DNA of 64,000 nucleotides from Streptomyces sp. CB02980 (lineage in GTDB: Bacteria > Actinomycetota > Actinomycetes > Streptomycetales > Streptomycetaceae). Shown here one piece after another: positions 1-8,504 of this stretch. Below the pieces are notes generated by a model. It had not been told where the DNA came from, searched no databases, and was given only the letters and a program-made list of their open reading frames with translations. The stretch is from NCBI RefSeq assembly GCF_014451325.2, contig NZ_JACSCH020000026.1:1-64000 (forward strand), given 5' to 3'. The position numbers were made by a program, and so were the translations under genes. The number at the start of each line of letters is the position of its first letter. Within the stretch, counting starts at the first letter, position 1.

Positions 1-26
1 GTGGGAGAGTAGGACGCCGCCGAACA
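1..26 (+). rRNA. 3' end of 5S rRNA (partial)
   Basis: The window opens with GTGGGAGAGTAGGACGCCGC followed by CGAAC, which is the characteristic 3' end of actinobacterial 5S rRNA. The rest of the gene, and presumably 23S and 16S, lie outside the window to the left. A strong intrinsic terminator follows 15 bases later, as expected at the end of an rRNA operon. The exact last base is uncertain by a few nucleotides. Confidence 0.8.
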
Positions 27-40
27 ATCATTGTGGGAAA

Positions 41-69
41 GCCCCGCACCTTCATGGTGCGGGGCTTTT
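41..69 (+). terminator. Intrinsic terminator of the rRNA operon
   Basis: A perfect 10-bp stem (GCCCCGCACC and GGTGCGGGGC, positions 41-50 and 56-65) with loop TTCAT is followed directly by TTTT. It lies just after the 5S rRNA end and before the convergent response-regulator gene. Confidence 0.9.
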
Positions 70-100
70 CTGCGTTCCGGGGTCTTTTCGTGGGGCCCGC

Positions 101-769
101 TCAGGCCGGCGCGACCAGTTGGGTGTCGTACGCCAGGATCACCGCCTGGACGCGGTCACGGGCGCCCGTCTTCGCCAGGATGCGGCCGACGTGGGTCTTC
201 ACTGTCGATTCCGCGAGGTGCAGGCGTTCGGCGATCTCGGTGTTCGTCCAGCCCTGGCCGATGACCGTGAGGATCTCGCGTTCCCGGTCCGTGAGAGCCG
301 CGAGGCGGGGGTCCTCCGGATTCGGGTCCGCCGTGGGGGACGCCGGCAGGTGGTGGATGTAGGCGTCCAGAAGGCGGCGGGTGAGGCTCGGGGCGACGAC
401 CGCGTCGCCGCTCGCGACCGCGCGGATGCCGGCGAGGAGTTCCTCCGGCTGGGCGTCCTTCACCAGGAAGCCGCTGGCGCCGGCGCGCAGGCCGTCGTAC
501 GCGTACTCGTCGAGGTCGAAGGTCGTGACGATCAGGATCCGTGTGCGGTCGCCCGTGGCGACGATGCGGCGGGTCGCCTCGATGCCGTCCAGGCCGGGCA
601 TCCGGATGTCCATCAGGACGACATCGGGGTGGTGACGGTCGACAAGGCGGATCGCCTCGGTGCCGTTGGAGGCCTCCCCGACGACGGTCATGTCGTCCTG
701 GCTCTCCAGCAGCATGCGGAAGCCGAAGCGCTGCATCGGCTGGTCGTCCGCGATGAGAACGGTCGTCAC
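101..769 (-). CDS. NarL/LuxR-family response regulator
   Basis: A 222-residue response regulator. The N-terminal receiver domain carries the acidic pair in IADDQ near residues 8-9 and the phosphoacceptor Asp54 in VLMDIRMPG. A LuxR-type helix-turn-helix occupies about residues 155-215 (LTDREREILTVIGQG, then AESTVKTHVGRIL). The GTG start overlaps the stop of the upstream histidine kinase as GTGA, so the two are translationally coupled. The open frame extends upstream inside the kinase gene, but the coupled start fits the family length. The kinase, regulator and adjacent ABC exporter probably form one operon in which the pair senses a signal linked to the exporter. The ligand is not visible. Confidence 0.93.
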   Translation of the reverse strand: MTTVLIADDQPMQRFGFRMLLESQDDMTVVGEASNGTEAIRLVDRHHPDVVLMDIRMPGLDGIEATRRIVATGDRTRILIVTTFDLDEYAYDGLRAGASGFLVKDAQPEELLAGIRAVASGDAVVAPSLTRRLLDAYIHHLPASPTADPNPEDPRLAALTDREREILTVIGQGWTNTEIAERLHLAESTVKTHVGRILAKTGARDRVQAVILAYDTQLVAPA

Positions 770-2001
770 GAGGGGGAGCCCTCCCGGGGGAGTCGGAGTC
801 TGACGTGCCAGCCGCCGGTCGGCAGCGGGCCGGTATCGAGTGTGCCGTCGTAGAGGGCCGCGCGCTCCCGCATCCCGGTAAGTCCCTGGCCCTGACCGGA
901 CGGTGGGGGCGGTGGGACGGCCGGACCCGTGTTCGTGATCTCCGCCCGTACCTCCTGGGGGGTGTGGGTGAGGAGCACGGTCGCCTTCGCGCCCTCGCCC
1001 GCGTGCTTCAGGGTGTTCGTCAGGGCTTCCTGGACCACCCGGTAGACCGTCAGCTGGGCGCCCGGGGTGAGGGGGCGCTCGGGGGAGGTGCTGTCCCGGT
1101 CGAACCGCACCGGCAGGCCCGCGTTCCGTACGCCGGTGACCAGGGCGTCGAGGTCGGCCAGGGTGGGCTGGGGGTCTCGGGCCGCCGCCTGCTCGTCGTC
1201 GCGCAGGACGCCGAGCAGGCGGCGGAGTTCGGCGAGGGCCTCGCGGCTCGTCGTACCGATGGCGTCGAGGGCCTGGGTGGCGCGCTCGGGGTTCTTCGCC
1301 GCCGCGTACCGGCCGCCGTCCGCGAGGCCCGTGATGACCGAGAGGTTGTGGCCGATGATGTCGTGCATCTCGCGGGCGATCCTGGTGCGTTCGGCCGCGG
1401 CGGCGAGCCGTACCTCCTGGTCGCGTTCGATCTCCAGGCGGCGGGCCCGGTCGACGAGGGCCGCCGTGTGGTCCTTGCGGGAGCGGACCGCGATGCCGAG
1501 GAGGGCGACGAGCGCGTACGCCCACAGGGTGGGGACGACGTGCTGGTCCCAACTCCCCCGGGGGAAGCGGACCGCCCCCGTCAGGAGCGGCGGCACGAGC
1601 AGGGCGGAGGCCCACAGGAGGGCGCGGGGCGGACGGGCGAGGGCGATGTGGAAGAGCGGGATCAGCTGGAGGTAGCCGGCCTGGAGGAAGGCGCCCGTGG
1701 CGGCGCTGACGAGCGCCGCGCAGGCCATCACGGTGAGGACGGCCTGGGGTTCACGGCGGCGGCGGTACAGCGGGAGGGAGAGGCCGAGGCTCAGGGTGAC
1801 CACGAGCCAGGCGGGGACGGACGGGTCGGGGGCGGTGTTCCGCCAGCCGCCCGACGCGTCCACCAGGGCCGCCGCCGTCCAGAAGAACGTCAGAGTGGAG
1901 TCCCACAGCCAGGGTCGGCGGGCATCGAACGCCCGGGCCCGCGCGAGCAGTTGCTGGATGGAGCGGCTGAGGCCCGTCGTCGTGGTCGCTTCCGTGGTCA
2001 C
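766..2001 (-). CDS. Sensor histidine kinase (HisKA_3 type)
   Basis: A 411-residue membrane histidine kinase that pairs with the coupled LuxR regulator. Several hydrophobic segments span roughly residues 35-175. The dimerisation domain has the phosphoacceptor His213 in REMHDIIGHNLSVI, typical of NarL-type kinases. The ATP-binding domain is seen in EALTNTLKHAG and in the G-box GQGLTGMRERAALYDG near the end. It begins with GTG shortly after the ABC permease stop, so it is probably cotranscribed with the transporter. No extracytoplasmic sensor domain is obvious, so sensing may occur within the membrane. Confidence 0.92.
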   Translation of the reverse strand: MTTEATTTTGLSRSIQQLLARARAFDARRPWLWDSTLTFFWTAAALVDASGGWRNTAPDPSVPAWLVVTLSLGLSLPLYRRRREPQAVLTVMACAALVSAATGAFLQAGYLQLIPLFHIALARPPRALLWASALLVPPLLTGAVRFPRGSWDQHVVPTLWAYALVALLGIAVRSRKDHTAALVDRARRLEIERDQEVRLAAAAERTRIAREMHDIIGHNLSVITGLADGGRYAAAKNPERATQALDAIGTTSREALAELRRLLGVLRDDEQAAARDPQPTLADLDALVTGVRNAGLPVRFDRDSTSPERPLTPGAQLTVYRVVQEALTNTLKHAGEGAKATVLLTHTPQEVRAEITNTGPAVPPPPPSGQGQGLTGMRERAALYDGTLDTGPLPTGGWHVRLRLPREGSPS

Positions 2002-2014
2002 CCGGTCATCATCC

Positions 2015-2845
2015 TCATACGTCCCGGCGCTTGAGCAACAGTGCGGGGACGGCGAGTGTCGCGGTCGCCCACAGGAGCAGGGCGAGGAGGGCGGCGCCGG
2101 GGGAGGCCGCGCCCGGAAGCGGGGTGGCCGAGCCGAGGGCGCCGGCGGCCTGGGTGGGGAAGTACCGGACGGCGGTCTCCATCGCTTCGTACGGGAGCAT
2201 CCCGAGGACCTCGGGCAGGATCATCACGCCGCCGACGAAGGCGCCGATCGCGCCGGGTACGGAGCGGAGGGTCGCGCCGAGGCCGAGGGCGATCAGGCCG
2301 AGGAGGGTGATGCCGGCGGCGTTGCCCGCGAGGGCGGCGAGGACGCCGTCGTCGGTGAGGGAGGCGGCCTGGTCGGTGTCGGAGAGGAAGACCTGCGCGG
2401 TGAGGAAGGTCAGCAGGTTGGTGACGAGGACGAGGGTGAGGACGACGCCGGTGTAGACGGCGGCTTTCGCCCCCAGGACGGGGAGGCGGCCGGGGACGGC
2501 GGTGAGGGAGGCGCGGATCATGCCCGTCGCGTACTCGCCGGCTGTGACCAGGATGCCGAGGACGGCGAGGGCGATGGCGCCGAGCTGGCTGCCGTAGAGG
2601 GTGAGGATGACGGTGTCGACGTCGGAGTCGCCGCCGTCGGAGGTGTAGGTGGCGCCCATGAGGATGCCGACGCCGAGGACGAGCGCCGTGGCGGTGAGGA
2701 CGGTGATCCAGGTCGAGCGGACGGTCCACAGTTTGTGCCACTCGGAGCGGAGTACGCGCGCGTGGGTGAGGCGCGGGGTCGCGGTCGGGGCGGTGGTCGA
2801 GGTGATGGCCGGGGTGATGGTCGGGGTGATGGTCGGGGTGCTCAT
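2015..2845 (-). CDS. ABC-2 type transporter permease
   Basis: A 276-residue integral membrane protein. It has a Thr/Pro-rich cytoplasmic N-terminus, the typical start of the fold (RSEWHKLWTVRSTW), and about six hydrophobic spans with the GEYATGMIRASL segment common in ABC-2 permeases. It overlaps the ATPase gene as ATGA. With that ATPase it should form an exporter, probably of a peptide, lipid or drug-like molecule. The substrate cannot be read from sequence. The adjoining two-component system suggests an envelope-stress or antimicrobial response module. Confidence 0.9.
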   Translation of the reverse strand: MSTPTITPTITPAITSTTAPTATPRLTHARVLRSEWHKLWTVRSTWITVLTATALVLGVGILMGATYTSDGGDSDVDTVILTLYGSQLGAIALAVLGILVTAGEYATGMIRASLTAVPGRLPVLGAKAAVYTGVVLTLVLVTNLLTFLTAQVFLSDTDQAASLTDDGVLAALAGNAAGITLLGLIALGLGATLRSVPGAIGAFVGGVMILPEVLGMLPYEAMETAVRYFPTQAAGALGSATPLPGAASPGAALLALLLWATATLAVPALLLKRRDV

Positions 2846-3744
2846 GCGGGGGCTCCCTGGTATTCGACGGAGTCGTGGGTGAGGGCCATGAACGCCTGCT
2901 CCAGGGAGGCGGCCTGAGGGGTCAGTTCATGGAGGGGGAGGCCGTGGGCGGCGGCCGTGCGGCCGATCTCCGGTGCGTCCGGGCCGGTGACGAGGAGGGT
3001 GTCGGGGGCCTCCAGGGTGATGCCGGCGCCGGGGAGCAGGTTCCGCAGCCGGTCGGCCTCGGGGGTGACGACCTTGACGGAGGTGCCGCCGGAGGTGCGG
3101 ACGAGTTCGTCGACGGTGGTGTCGGCGAGCAGCCGGCCCTTGCCGATGACGATCAGGTGGTCGGCGGTGAGGGCCATCTCGCTCATCAGGTGGGAGGAGA
3201 CGAGAACGGTACGGCCCTCGGCGGCGAGGGACTTGAGGAGGGTGCGGATCCAGAGCACGCCCTCGGGGTCGAGGCCGTTGACCGGTTCGTCGAGGACGAC
3301 GGCGGCCGGGTCGCCGAGGAGCGCGGCGGCGATGCCGAGGCGCTGGCCCATGCCGAGGGAGAAGCCCTTCACGCGCTTGTCGGCGACATGGGTGAGGCCG
3401 GCGACGGTGAGGACCCGGTCGACGCGGGAGCGCGGGATGCCGTGGGTGAGGGCGAGGGCCGTGAGGTGGTGGCGGGCGGAGCGGCCGGGGTGCACGGAGC
3501 GGGCTTCGAGGAGGGCGCCGACGCGGGTGAGCGGGGCGCCGTGCCGGGCGTACGGGCGGCCGTCGACGGTGGCGTGGCCGCGGGTGGGGGCGTCGAGGCC
3601 GAGGATCATGCGGAGGGTGGTGGACTTTCCGGCGCCGTTGGGGCCGAGGAAGCCGGTGACGGCGCCCGGTCGGACGGTGAAGCTGAGGTCCTGGACGACG
3701 GTGGTGTCCCCGTACCGCTTGGTGAGGTTCTCTGCTCGGATCAT
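2842..3744 (-). CDS. ABC transporter ATP-binding protein
   Basis: A 300-residue ATPase with Walker A in GFLGPNGAGKSTTLR, the signature FSLGMGQRLGIAAALL and Walker B in AAVVLDEPVNGLDP. The signature has SLGMGQ in place of LSGGQ, which is common in this bacitracin/lantibiotic-type exporter ATPase group. The start was set at ATG MIRAENLTKRYG. The open frame continues about 200 codons further, but that part reads antisense through the neighbouring acetyltransferase. It is the first gene of the ABC and two-component operon. Confidence 0.92.
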   Translation of the reverse strand: MIRAENLTKRYGDTTVVQDLSFTVRPGAVTGFLGPNGAGKSTTLRMILGLDAPTRGHATVDGRPYARHGAPLTRVGALLEARSVHPGRSARHHLTALALTHGIPRSRVDRVLTVAGLTHVADKRVKGFSLGMGQRLGIAAALLGDPAAVVLDEPVNGLDPEGVLWIRTLLKSLAAEGRTVLVSSHLMSEMALTADHLIVIGKGRLLADTTVDELVRTSGGTSVKVVTPEADRLRNLLPGAGITLEAPDTLLVTGPDAPEIGRTAAAHGLPLHELTPQAASLEQAFMALTHDSVEYQGAPA

Positions 3745-3879
3745 GCTGACGACGCTAGGGAGCGGGCGGCGGGCGTTCGTCCGACCTGGGGCGGGAGGTG
3801 GGGCGTCGGTGTAGTACCGGGGTACGACGGTGCGAAAAGCCCTTGTCAGGGGCGTGCGGTCGCGCGGAGGATCGGGCCC

Positions 3880-4437
3880 ATGGACTTTTCGATACGTGTC
3901 ATCCGCGCCGAGGAGTGGGAGCGGGCCCGCGAGCTCCGCCTCGCTGCCCTGCGCGACCCTGTCGCCCACCTCGCGTTCCTCGAAACGTACGAGGCCTCCG
4001 TGCAGCGCCCGGACTCCTTCTGGCAGGAGCGTGCCGAGGGGGCGTCCGAGACGGGCGACGGGACGGTGCGGCAGTTCGTGGCCGAGGCCTCGGACGGGAC
4101 GTGGGTCGGCACGATCTCGCTCCTGGTGGAGCGGCCGTCGGACGAGGTGCGCTTCGGTGAGCCGGCGAAGGTCGGCCAGACGCACATCGTGGGTGTCTAT
4201 GTACGGCCCGAGGTGCGGGGGACCGGTGTGATCGACGCGCTGTTCCGTGCGGGCGTCGAGTGGTCCTGGTCGCTGGCGGAGCCGGTCGAGCGGGTGCGGC
4301 TCTACGTCCACGAGGACAACGCGCGGGCCGCGGCCTTCTACCGCCGCTTCGGCTTCGTGGCGACGGGGGCCCGGGTGCCCGTACCGGGGCACGACACGGC
4401 GATGGAGGACGAGTACGAGGTGCGGCGGGCTTCCTAG
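3880..4437 (+). CDS. GNAT-family N-acetyltransferase
   Basis: A 185-residue protein with the GNAT fold. The acetyl-CoA loop follows VGVYVRPEVRGTG, and the C-terminal half has VRLYVHEDNARAAAFYRRFG, the usual beta-bulge and helix of the family. The ATG at MDFSIRVIRAEEW was chosen because earlier codons of the open frame lie antisense to the ABC ATPase. It is divergent from the ABC operon. The acceptor substrate is unknown. Confidence 0.88.
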   Translation: MDFSIRVIRAEEWERARELRLAALRDPVAHLAFLETYEASVQRPDSFWQERAEGASETGDGTVRQFVAEASDGTWVGTISLLVERPSDEVRFGEPAKVGQTHIVGVYVRPEVRGTGVIDALFRAGVEWSWSLAEPVERVRLYVHEDNARAAAFYRRFGFVATGARVPVPGHDTAMEDEYEVRRAS

Positions 4438-4463
4438 GGGGTGTCTTGCCGATCAGGCCGGGA

Positions 4464-4862
4464 TCAGGGGCGGTGGAGAACGGTGGCAGCTCGCTCGCCG
4501 TGCCGAAGGCCGCCGCCGGGGGCCGGTTCGGGCTGTGGCCGTGTCCGGGCGGTGGCCGTGACGGGGCGGCCCGCGAGGCGGCAGCCGAGGCAGTCGGGGT
4601 GGCCGTGGCGTGCGGTGGTGTCGCGGACCCGCCAGTCCCACTGGTGGGCGGGGCGGGGGCCGGAGGGCTTGCCCCAGCCCGTCAGGTGGAGGGTCCAGGT
4701 CGTGGCGGCGGCGAGAACGGCCAGTGCCGCGCCGAGCCACAGGGCCCAGGTGCGATCGAGGCAGATTCCGGCTCCGGCGACGGCGGATCCCAGTCCGGCG
4801 AGGGTGGTTCCGGTCCAGCCGGCCAGGGTGTGGCCGAGGTCGACGTCGCCGTGGGCACTCAT
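4464..4862 (-). CDS. Small two-span membrane protein, HGxxPAAW-like
   Basis: A 132-residue protein starting MSAHGDVDLGHTLAGWTG, which resembles the N-terminus of the Streptomyces HGxxPAAW family of small membrane proteins. Two hydrophobic helices follow at about residues 20-65. The cytoplasmic tail is longer than usual and contains CLGC, a possible metal or redox pair, in DCLGCRLAGRP. It is divergently transcribed from the MarR gene, whose promoter region they share. No function is known. Confidence 0.6.
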   Translation of the reverse strand: MSAHGDVDLGHTLAGWTGTTLAGLGSAVAGAGICLDRTWALWLGAALAVLAAATTWTLHLTGWGKPSGPRPAHQWDWRVRDTTARHGHPDCLGCRLAGRPVTATARTRPQPEPAPGGGLRHGERAATVLHRP

Positions 4863-4928
4863 GGATGCTCCTGTGGGGTGTCGGGGCAGGCAGGATGAAG
4901 GCATCGGTGGGATGGTTTATCTCACGAG

Positions 4929-4941
4929 CTAAGTAACTTAG
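4929..4941. promoter_or_regulatory. Palindrome upstream of the MarR gene, probable operator
   Basis: CTAAGT-A-ACTTAG is a perfect inverted repeat in a short AT-rich island between the divergent small membrane gene and the MarR gene. Its size and position, just upstream of the MarR ribosome-binding site, fit an autoregulatory MarR operator. Binding by this protein is inferred. Confidence 0.5.
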
Positions 4942-4959
4942 ATGCTAAGGAGTCTCTGC

Positions 4960-5439
4960 GTGGAGGGCAAGAGCCGTCCCCCGGCCACCGTCGGCGAGGC
5001 GATCCATCGGATGGACGCGTACGTGGCCCTGGGCCTCATCGGCCAGCAGGAGGTCGCCCAGGCCCTCGGCCTCAACGTGACCGATCTGACCTGTCTCGGG
5101 CATGTGCTCGGCGCCGGCGAGGATCCGCTGTCGGCCGGGGACCTGGCGGAGCGCGCCAACCTCACCACGGGGGCCGTGACCGGCGTGCTCAACCGGCTGG
5201 AGAAGGCCGGATACGCCCACCGGGCCCCGGACCCGGCCGACCGGCGGCGGGTGCGCGTGGTCGCGGACCCGGACGCGGCCGCCCGGGTCGTCGCGCTGTA
5301 CCAGCCGTTCTACGCCCGCCTGGAGGATGTCTTCGCCCGGTACACCCCGGAGGAGACCGCGGTCATCGCCGACTGGTTCACCCATGCCGCCGAGGCCGCC
5401 CGCGCCCACCTGCACTCCCTGCGCGGCCGCGCCCTCTGA
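4960..5439 (+). CDS. MarR-family transcriptional regulator
   Basis: A 159-residue winged-helix regulator. The recognition region reads LSAGDLAERANLTTGAVTGV, then the wing DPADRRRVRVV, both typical of MarR. The GTG at 4960 was preferred to the ATG at 4942 because AAGGAG (4947-4952) lies 7 bases before it. Only the divergent small membrane protein is near enough to be an obvious target. Effector unknown. Confidence 0.88.
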   Translation: MEGKSRPPATVGEAIHRMDAYVALGLIGQQEVAQALGLNVTDLTCLGHVLGAGEDPLSAGDLAERANLTTGAVTGVLNRLEKAGYAHRAPDPADRRRVRVVADPDAAARVVALYQPFYARLEDVFARYTPEETAVIADWFTHAAEAARAHLHSLRGRAL

Positions 5440-5460
5440 CCCGGGAGCGGGCCGGAGCCC

Positions 5461-7083
5461 TCAGCCGCGCGGGCTCAGCAGGTTCTCCGGCCAGCGGGAC
5501 CTGGCCTGTTCCGGGGAGCGCATCAGGGCCAGGGTCGAGAGGCCCTGGGTGTGGCCGGTGGCGAGGAGCTCCGGGAGCTGGGGGAGCGGGGCCACGGCGG
5601 CGACGTCGTCCAGGACGAGGGTCATTGGTGGGTCGAGCCGACCGTCGGATGACCGTGCGGCCATGCGGCGGCCGTGCTCGACCACGCTTGCGGCGAGCGC
5701 CGTCAGGAGCGGCATCGCGCCGGGGTGGGTGCGGGGATCCTCGACCGACTCCCCCACCACGTAGAGGGTGCCCCCTTCGGGGAGGAAAGATGCCAGCGCC
5801 AGCGAATCCGTTCGATTCGGGGTGCAGGCCTCCCGGATGTGGACCGAGGAGAGCGACGCCAGCGCACGGGCCGTCAGTTCCTGTGCCATGCGGCGGCTTT
5901 CCGGGTGCGCGGTGAGTGCCGATTCGAGCAGTCCCGCGTGGCCGGAGGCCGCCTTCGGGTGGCTCCGGAGGATCCGTACCGGCTCGTGGGCGCCCGTGCC
6001 CTGCGCCCAGCGGTGGACCTGGCGGAACGGGCGACCGTCCACGGCGGCCGCGTGCAGCCAGCAGCGCAGGAGCGTTTCCGCAGTGTCCGCGGTGGCCGCG
6101 TCAAGCCGGGAGTGCGGGCGTACCGGAGCCAGCAGGGCGACCGCCCGCTCCGCGGCCACGGCCGGGTCCTCGCAGCGCTCGGACGGCGACCAGTGGAGTC
6201 GCGCGGGCGTGTCGCACAGGTGGCCGGGGTCGTGGACGAGGACCGGGCCGAGCTTGCCGCGCGCGTCCTTGGTCGCGGACCAGAGGGCGGGGTCGGAGGT
6301 GACGACGAGGACCGGGCCCTCGGCATCCCGTACGGCCTGGACGGCTGCGGGACGGCGGGCGTCCGGGGGGCCGTAGAACGTACGGGTCGCCTGACCGGCG
6401 GCAGCGGCGACGGGGTGCGGCGCGGGAACCGGCGACGTCATGAGGGGCGCGGGTACGACCGGTGCGCCCGCGGACGTCGGTTCGGTGGGTGCCGGGACGA
6501 CGGGCATGGCCGCGGTGGTCGCGGGGGACGGGGCGGCGGGCGCCGGAACCCCCGCGACCGGTGGAGCCGCGGGGGCCGCCGGAGGCGCTGGGGCGGCCCC
6601 TGTGGGAAGGGCGGAGGCCGTGGGGGTCTCCGTCCGGGGCGGTGTGACCCGAACGGCCTCGGCGGGGGCCGCCGGAGCCCGGCCCTCCCGTACCGGAGTC
6701 GCGGGGACGCGCCCGTACGCCCCCGCCTTCCTGTTGGCGCGCACCGCTCGCCAGCGGGTCACGGTGCCCAGGGCGAAGATCGCGAGGACGAAGAGGATCA
6801 TCGCCTCGCCGATCAGCAGGCCCCAGAACAGGCCGTACCCGGAGAGCCGGCCCGGCGGGGTGTTCGGCCAGGCCGCCGCGAGGTCCGTCGGGGCCGTGGC
6901 CAGGGAGCGCAGGGCCGAGGGCGTGCCCGTGTAGGCGACGCCCTGCGGCCAGGCGCCGTGGGAGAGGAGACCGGCCAGGCCGGTCGCCGTCCACACCAGG
7001 ACCGTGAGGCACAGAAGGAGGCCGAACAGGCTGAGCAGCAGCCCGTCGGAGACCCCTCCCCCGCCCTTCCGTGCCGATTCCAT
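5461..7083 (-). CDS. cmdA: CmdA: VirD4/TraG-like coupling protein with degenerate ATPase motifs
   Basis: A 540-residue membrane protein and the last gene of the cmd operon. Two N-terminal membrane spans (about residues 14-38 and 85-108) precede a long Ala/Pro linker (about 130-225). The C-terminal half looks like a VirD4/TraG coupling ATPase. It has GPVLVVTSDPALWSATKDAR, then LHWSPSERCEDP, then LVLDDVAAVAPLPQLPELL. A canonical Walker A lysine loop is not visible, and the Walker B Asp-Glu is Asp-Asp. The protein also stops soon after the QGLSTLALMRSPEQARSRW segment. The ATPase is therefore probably inactive or regulatory. The name assumes equivalence to S. coelicolor SCO4126. Confidence 0.75.
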   Translation of the reverse strand: MESARKGGGGVSDGLLLSLFGLLLCLTVLVWTATGLAGLLSHGAWPQGVAYTGTPSALRSLATAPTDLAAAWPNTPPGRLSGYGLFWGLLIGEAMILFVLAIFALGTVTRWRAVRANRKAGAYGRVPATPVREGRAPAAPAEAVRVTPPRTETPTASALPTGAAPAPPAAPAAPPVAGVPAPAAPSPATTAAMPVVPAPTEPTSAGAPVVPAPLMTSPVPAPHPVAAAAGQATRTFYGPPDARRPAAVQAVRDAEGPVLVVTSDPALWSATKDARGKLGPVLVHDPGHLCDTPARLHWSPSERCEDPAVAAERAVALLAPVRPHSRLDAATADTAETLLRCWLHAAAVDGRPFRQVHRWAQGTGAHEPVRILRSHPKAASGHAGLLESALTAHPESRRMAQELTARALASLSSVHIREACTPNRTDSLALASFLPEGGTLYVVGESVEDPRTHPGAMPLLTALAASVVEHGRRMAARSSDGRLDPPMTLVLDDVAAVAPLPQLPELLATGHTQGLSTLALMRSPEQARSRWPENLLSPRG

Positions 7084-8484
7084 CTATGCCACCGTCGACT
7101 GCGAAGTGCCGTTCATCTGCTGCTCGATGAGGATCGCGCGCTGCTCCGTCTCCCATTCGAGGTCCGGGTCTCCCGACGGGGCCGAGGCTTCCGTCATGGC
7201 GCGGTCCGTGTAGACCAGCGGGCGTTCTCGTTCGGTGATGAGGTGTTTGACCACCTGCACGTTGCCGTTGACGTCCCAGACCGCGATGCCGGGGGTGAGG
7301 GTCGGGATGATCTCGACCGCCCAGCGGGGCAGGCCGAGGACCCGGCCCGTGTTGCGTGCCTCGTCGGCCTTCTGGGCGTAGATGGTCCGGGTGGAGGCCA
7401 TCTTGAGGATCGCCGCGGCCTCCTTCGCCGCGGCCCCGTCGACGACGTCGGAGAGGTGGTGGACGACGGCGACGAAGGACAGGCCGAGGCGGCGGCCGAA
7501 CTTGAGCAGCCGCTGGAACAGCTGCGCAACGAACGGGCTGTTGATGATGTGCCAGGCCTCCTCGACGAGGAAGATGCGCTTCTTCCGGTCGGGGCGGATC
7601 CAGGTGTGCTCCAGCCAGACGCCGACGATCGCCATCAGGATCGGCATGGCGATGGAGTTGCGGTCGATGTGGGAGAGGTCGAAGACGATCAGGGGCGCGT
7701 CGAGGTCGATGCCGACGGTCGTCGGTCCGTCGAACATGCCCCGGAGGTCACCGTCGACCAGCCGGTCCAGGACGAGGGCGACGTCCAGGCCCCAGGCCCG
7801 TACATCGTCTATGTCGACGTTCATCGCCTCGGCGGATTCCGCCTCGGGGTGGCGGAGCCGCTCCACGATGTCGGTGAGGATCGGCTGGCGGTGGGTGGTG
7901 TGCTCGACGACGTACGCGTGGGCGACCTTGAGCGCGAAGCCGGAGCGCTCGTCGAGGCCGTGGCCCATCGCCACCTCGATGATCGTCCGGAGCAGGGCGA
8001 GCTGCCCGGTCGTGGTGATCGACGGGTCGAGCGGGTTGAGGCGGATCCCGGAGTCGTTGGCGACCATGGGGTCCAGGCGGATGGGGGTTATCCCCAGCTC
8101 CTGCGCGATGAGGTTCCATTCGCCGACGCCGTCCTCGCCCTGGGCGTCGAGGACGACGACCTGACGGTCGCGGAAGCGGAGCTGGCGGAGCACGTACGTC
8201 TTCTCCAGCGCCGACTTGCCGTTGCCGGACTCGCCGAGGACCAGCCAGTGGGGGGCGGGGAGCTGCTGCCCGTACAGCTGGAAGGGGTCGTAGATGTACC
8301 CCTTGCCGCTGTAGACCTCGCGGCCGATGATCACGCCGGAGTCGCCGAGGCCGGGGGCGGCGGTGGGCAGGTAGACGGCCTGGGCCTGCCCGGTGGAGGT
8401 GCGGACGGGCAGGCGGGTCGTCTCCACCTTGCCGAAGACGAAGGCGGTGAAGGCGTCGGTGAGGACGGACAGCGGATCTCGCAT
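7084..8484 (-). CDS. cmdB: CmdB: VirB4-like ATPase of a type IV secretion-like machine
   Basis: A 466-residue cytoplasmic ATPase. Walker A is intact at GESGNGKS (residues 84-91) and Walker B is in KRIFLVEEAWHII. SFVAVVHHLSDVVDG and the downstream arginine-rich stretch match the VirB4/TraC group. It should energise the Cmd membrane complex. ATG at 8484 was chosen because GAAGGGG precedes it and it lies just after the CmdC stop. Its stop codon directly abuts the CmdA start. In S. coelicolor, cmd genes are reported to affect differentiation, antibiotic production and chromosome handling; I recall this without being able to check it here. Confidence 0.85.
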   Translation of the reverse strand: MRDPLSVLTDAFTAFVFGKVETTRLPVRTSTGQAQAVYLPTAAPGLGDSGVIIGREVYSGKGYIYDPFQLYGQQLPAPHWLVLGESGNGKSALEKTYVLRQLRFRDRQVVVLDAQGEDGVGEWNLIAQELGITPIRLDPMVANDSGIRLNPLDPSITTTGQLALLRTIIEVAMGHGLDERSGFALKVAHAYVVEHTTHRQPILTDIVERLRHPEAESAEAMNVDIDDVRAWGLDVALVLDRLVDGDLRGMFDGPTTVGIDLDAPLIVFDLSHIDRNSIAMPILMAIVGVWLEHTWIRPDRKKRIFLVEEAWHIINSPFVAQLFQRLLKFGRRLGLSFVAVVHHLSDVVDGAAAKEAAAILKMASTRTIYAQKADEARNTGRVLGLPRWAVEIIPTLTPGIAVWDVNGNVQVVKHLITERERPLVYTDRAMTEASAPSGDPDLEWETEQRAILIEQQMNGTSQSTVA

Positions 8485-8504
8485 GGGTCTGTGCCCCTTC
8501 GGCC

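Noticed and set aside
101..1615. Very long open frame continuing upstream of the response regulator
   Set aside because: The N-terminal part reads Arg/Pro-rich antisense-type sequence within the kinase gene. High GC keeps such frames open; the coupled GTG start fits the family.
2875..4437. 520-residue rightward frame ahead of the acetyltransferase
   Set aside because: Its first 335 residues are antisense to the ABC ATPase and have no domain; the GNAT start at 3880 explains the rest.
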